In this document: positions 63,879 to 64,000 of the stretch, one piece after another
How positions within the stretch are numbered: position 1 is the stretch's first letter
Layout of the letters: every line of letters starts with the position of its first letter
Assembly (NCBI GenBank): GCA_018340805.1
Contig: JACMZG010001911.1
Span: forward strand, 29,147,368 to 29,211,367
DNA: 64,000 nt
DNA from: Microvelia longipes
Taxonomy: Eukaryota; Arthropoda; Insecta; Hemiptera; Veliidae
Direction of reading: 5' to 3'
The notes under the pieces: generated by a model
The model's input: the letters and a program-made list of their open reading frames with translations, nothing else
The model's database searches: none
Told to the model about the DNA's origin: nothing
Translations under genes and position numbers: made by a program

Positions 63879-64000
63879 GAGAAAAGATATTTTTTTCCTT
63901 TGAAAATGTGGCAAAGCACCTGAAAGTTTTATTTCATCTTCTCTTAATTTTTTTTATTATGCTAATGTCCTATAGTAAATTCAGTTAAGTTTACATTAAA

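Overview
The window looks like intergenic, repeat-dominated DNA from an animal nuclear genome, most likely an insect. It is very AT-rich and carries many long (TA)n arrays. I found no intact host gene and no confident tRNA or rRNA gene. Most recognisable coding sequence belongs to transposable elements: a Ty3/gypsy element with an env-like third gene (errantivirus type, an insect lineage), a second env-less gypsy element, non-LTR retrotransposon fragments and a long-terminal-inverted-repeat DNA transposon. A hemipteran host is a guess from the transposase-like protein family and was not tested.

Layout: 1-5.7 kb is AT-rich DNA with one 132-bp-arm foldback, a ~70-bp tandem repeat and a tRNA-like SINE candidate. 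5.75-8.35 kb holds two jockey/CR1-like LINE remnants on either side of a foldback family that carries a hammerhead-ribozyme-like core. 9-18 kb is a mosaic of a dispersed repeat called here family A, foldbacks (one nested with a 5-bp target duplication), a retroposon-like long inverted repeat with a 16-bp target duplication, and TA/CA microsatellites. 18.29-25.93 kb is the env-bearing gypsy element (LTRs, tRNA-Ser-type primer site, gag, pol, env, polypurine tract). 26-36 kb has a nested palindrome, TA/TG arrays, two copies of repeat family B and a tandem pair of ~1.6-kb composite elements (family D). 36-39.2 kb carries three LINE coding fragments. 39-47.4 kb has family A pieces, a third copy of the hammerhead-like repeat and a 28-bp minisatellite. 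47.48-51.80 kb is the second gypsy element. 51.90-54.92 kb is the DNA transposon with ~0.66-0.69 kb terminal inverted repeats. 55-64 kb is mostly non-coding, with another 28-bp minisatellite, a family A copy, a second copy of a small MITE and a family D relative.

The two LTR elements look young, because their LTR pairs show no clear substitutions, yet their reading frames are broken many times. The LTR differences and the frame breaks I could locate are mainly short indels in homopolymers or short repeats. This may reflect uncorrected long-read indels or a local bias toward slippage. Most single-frame ORFs inside TA arrays are artefacts.
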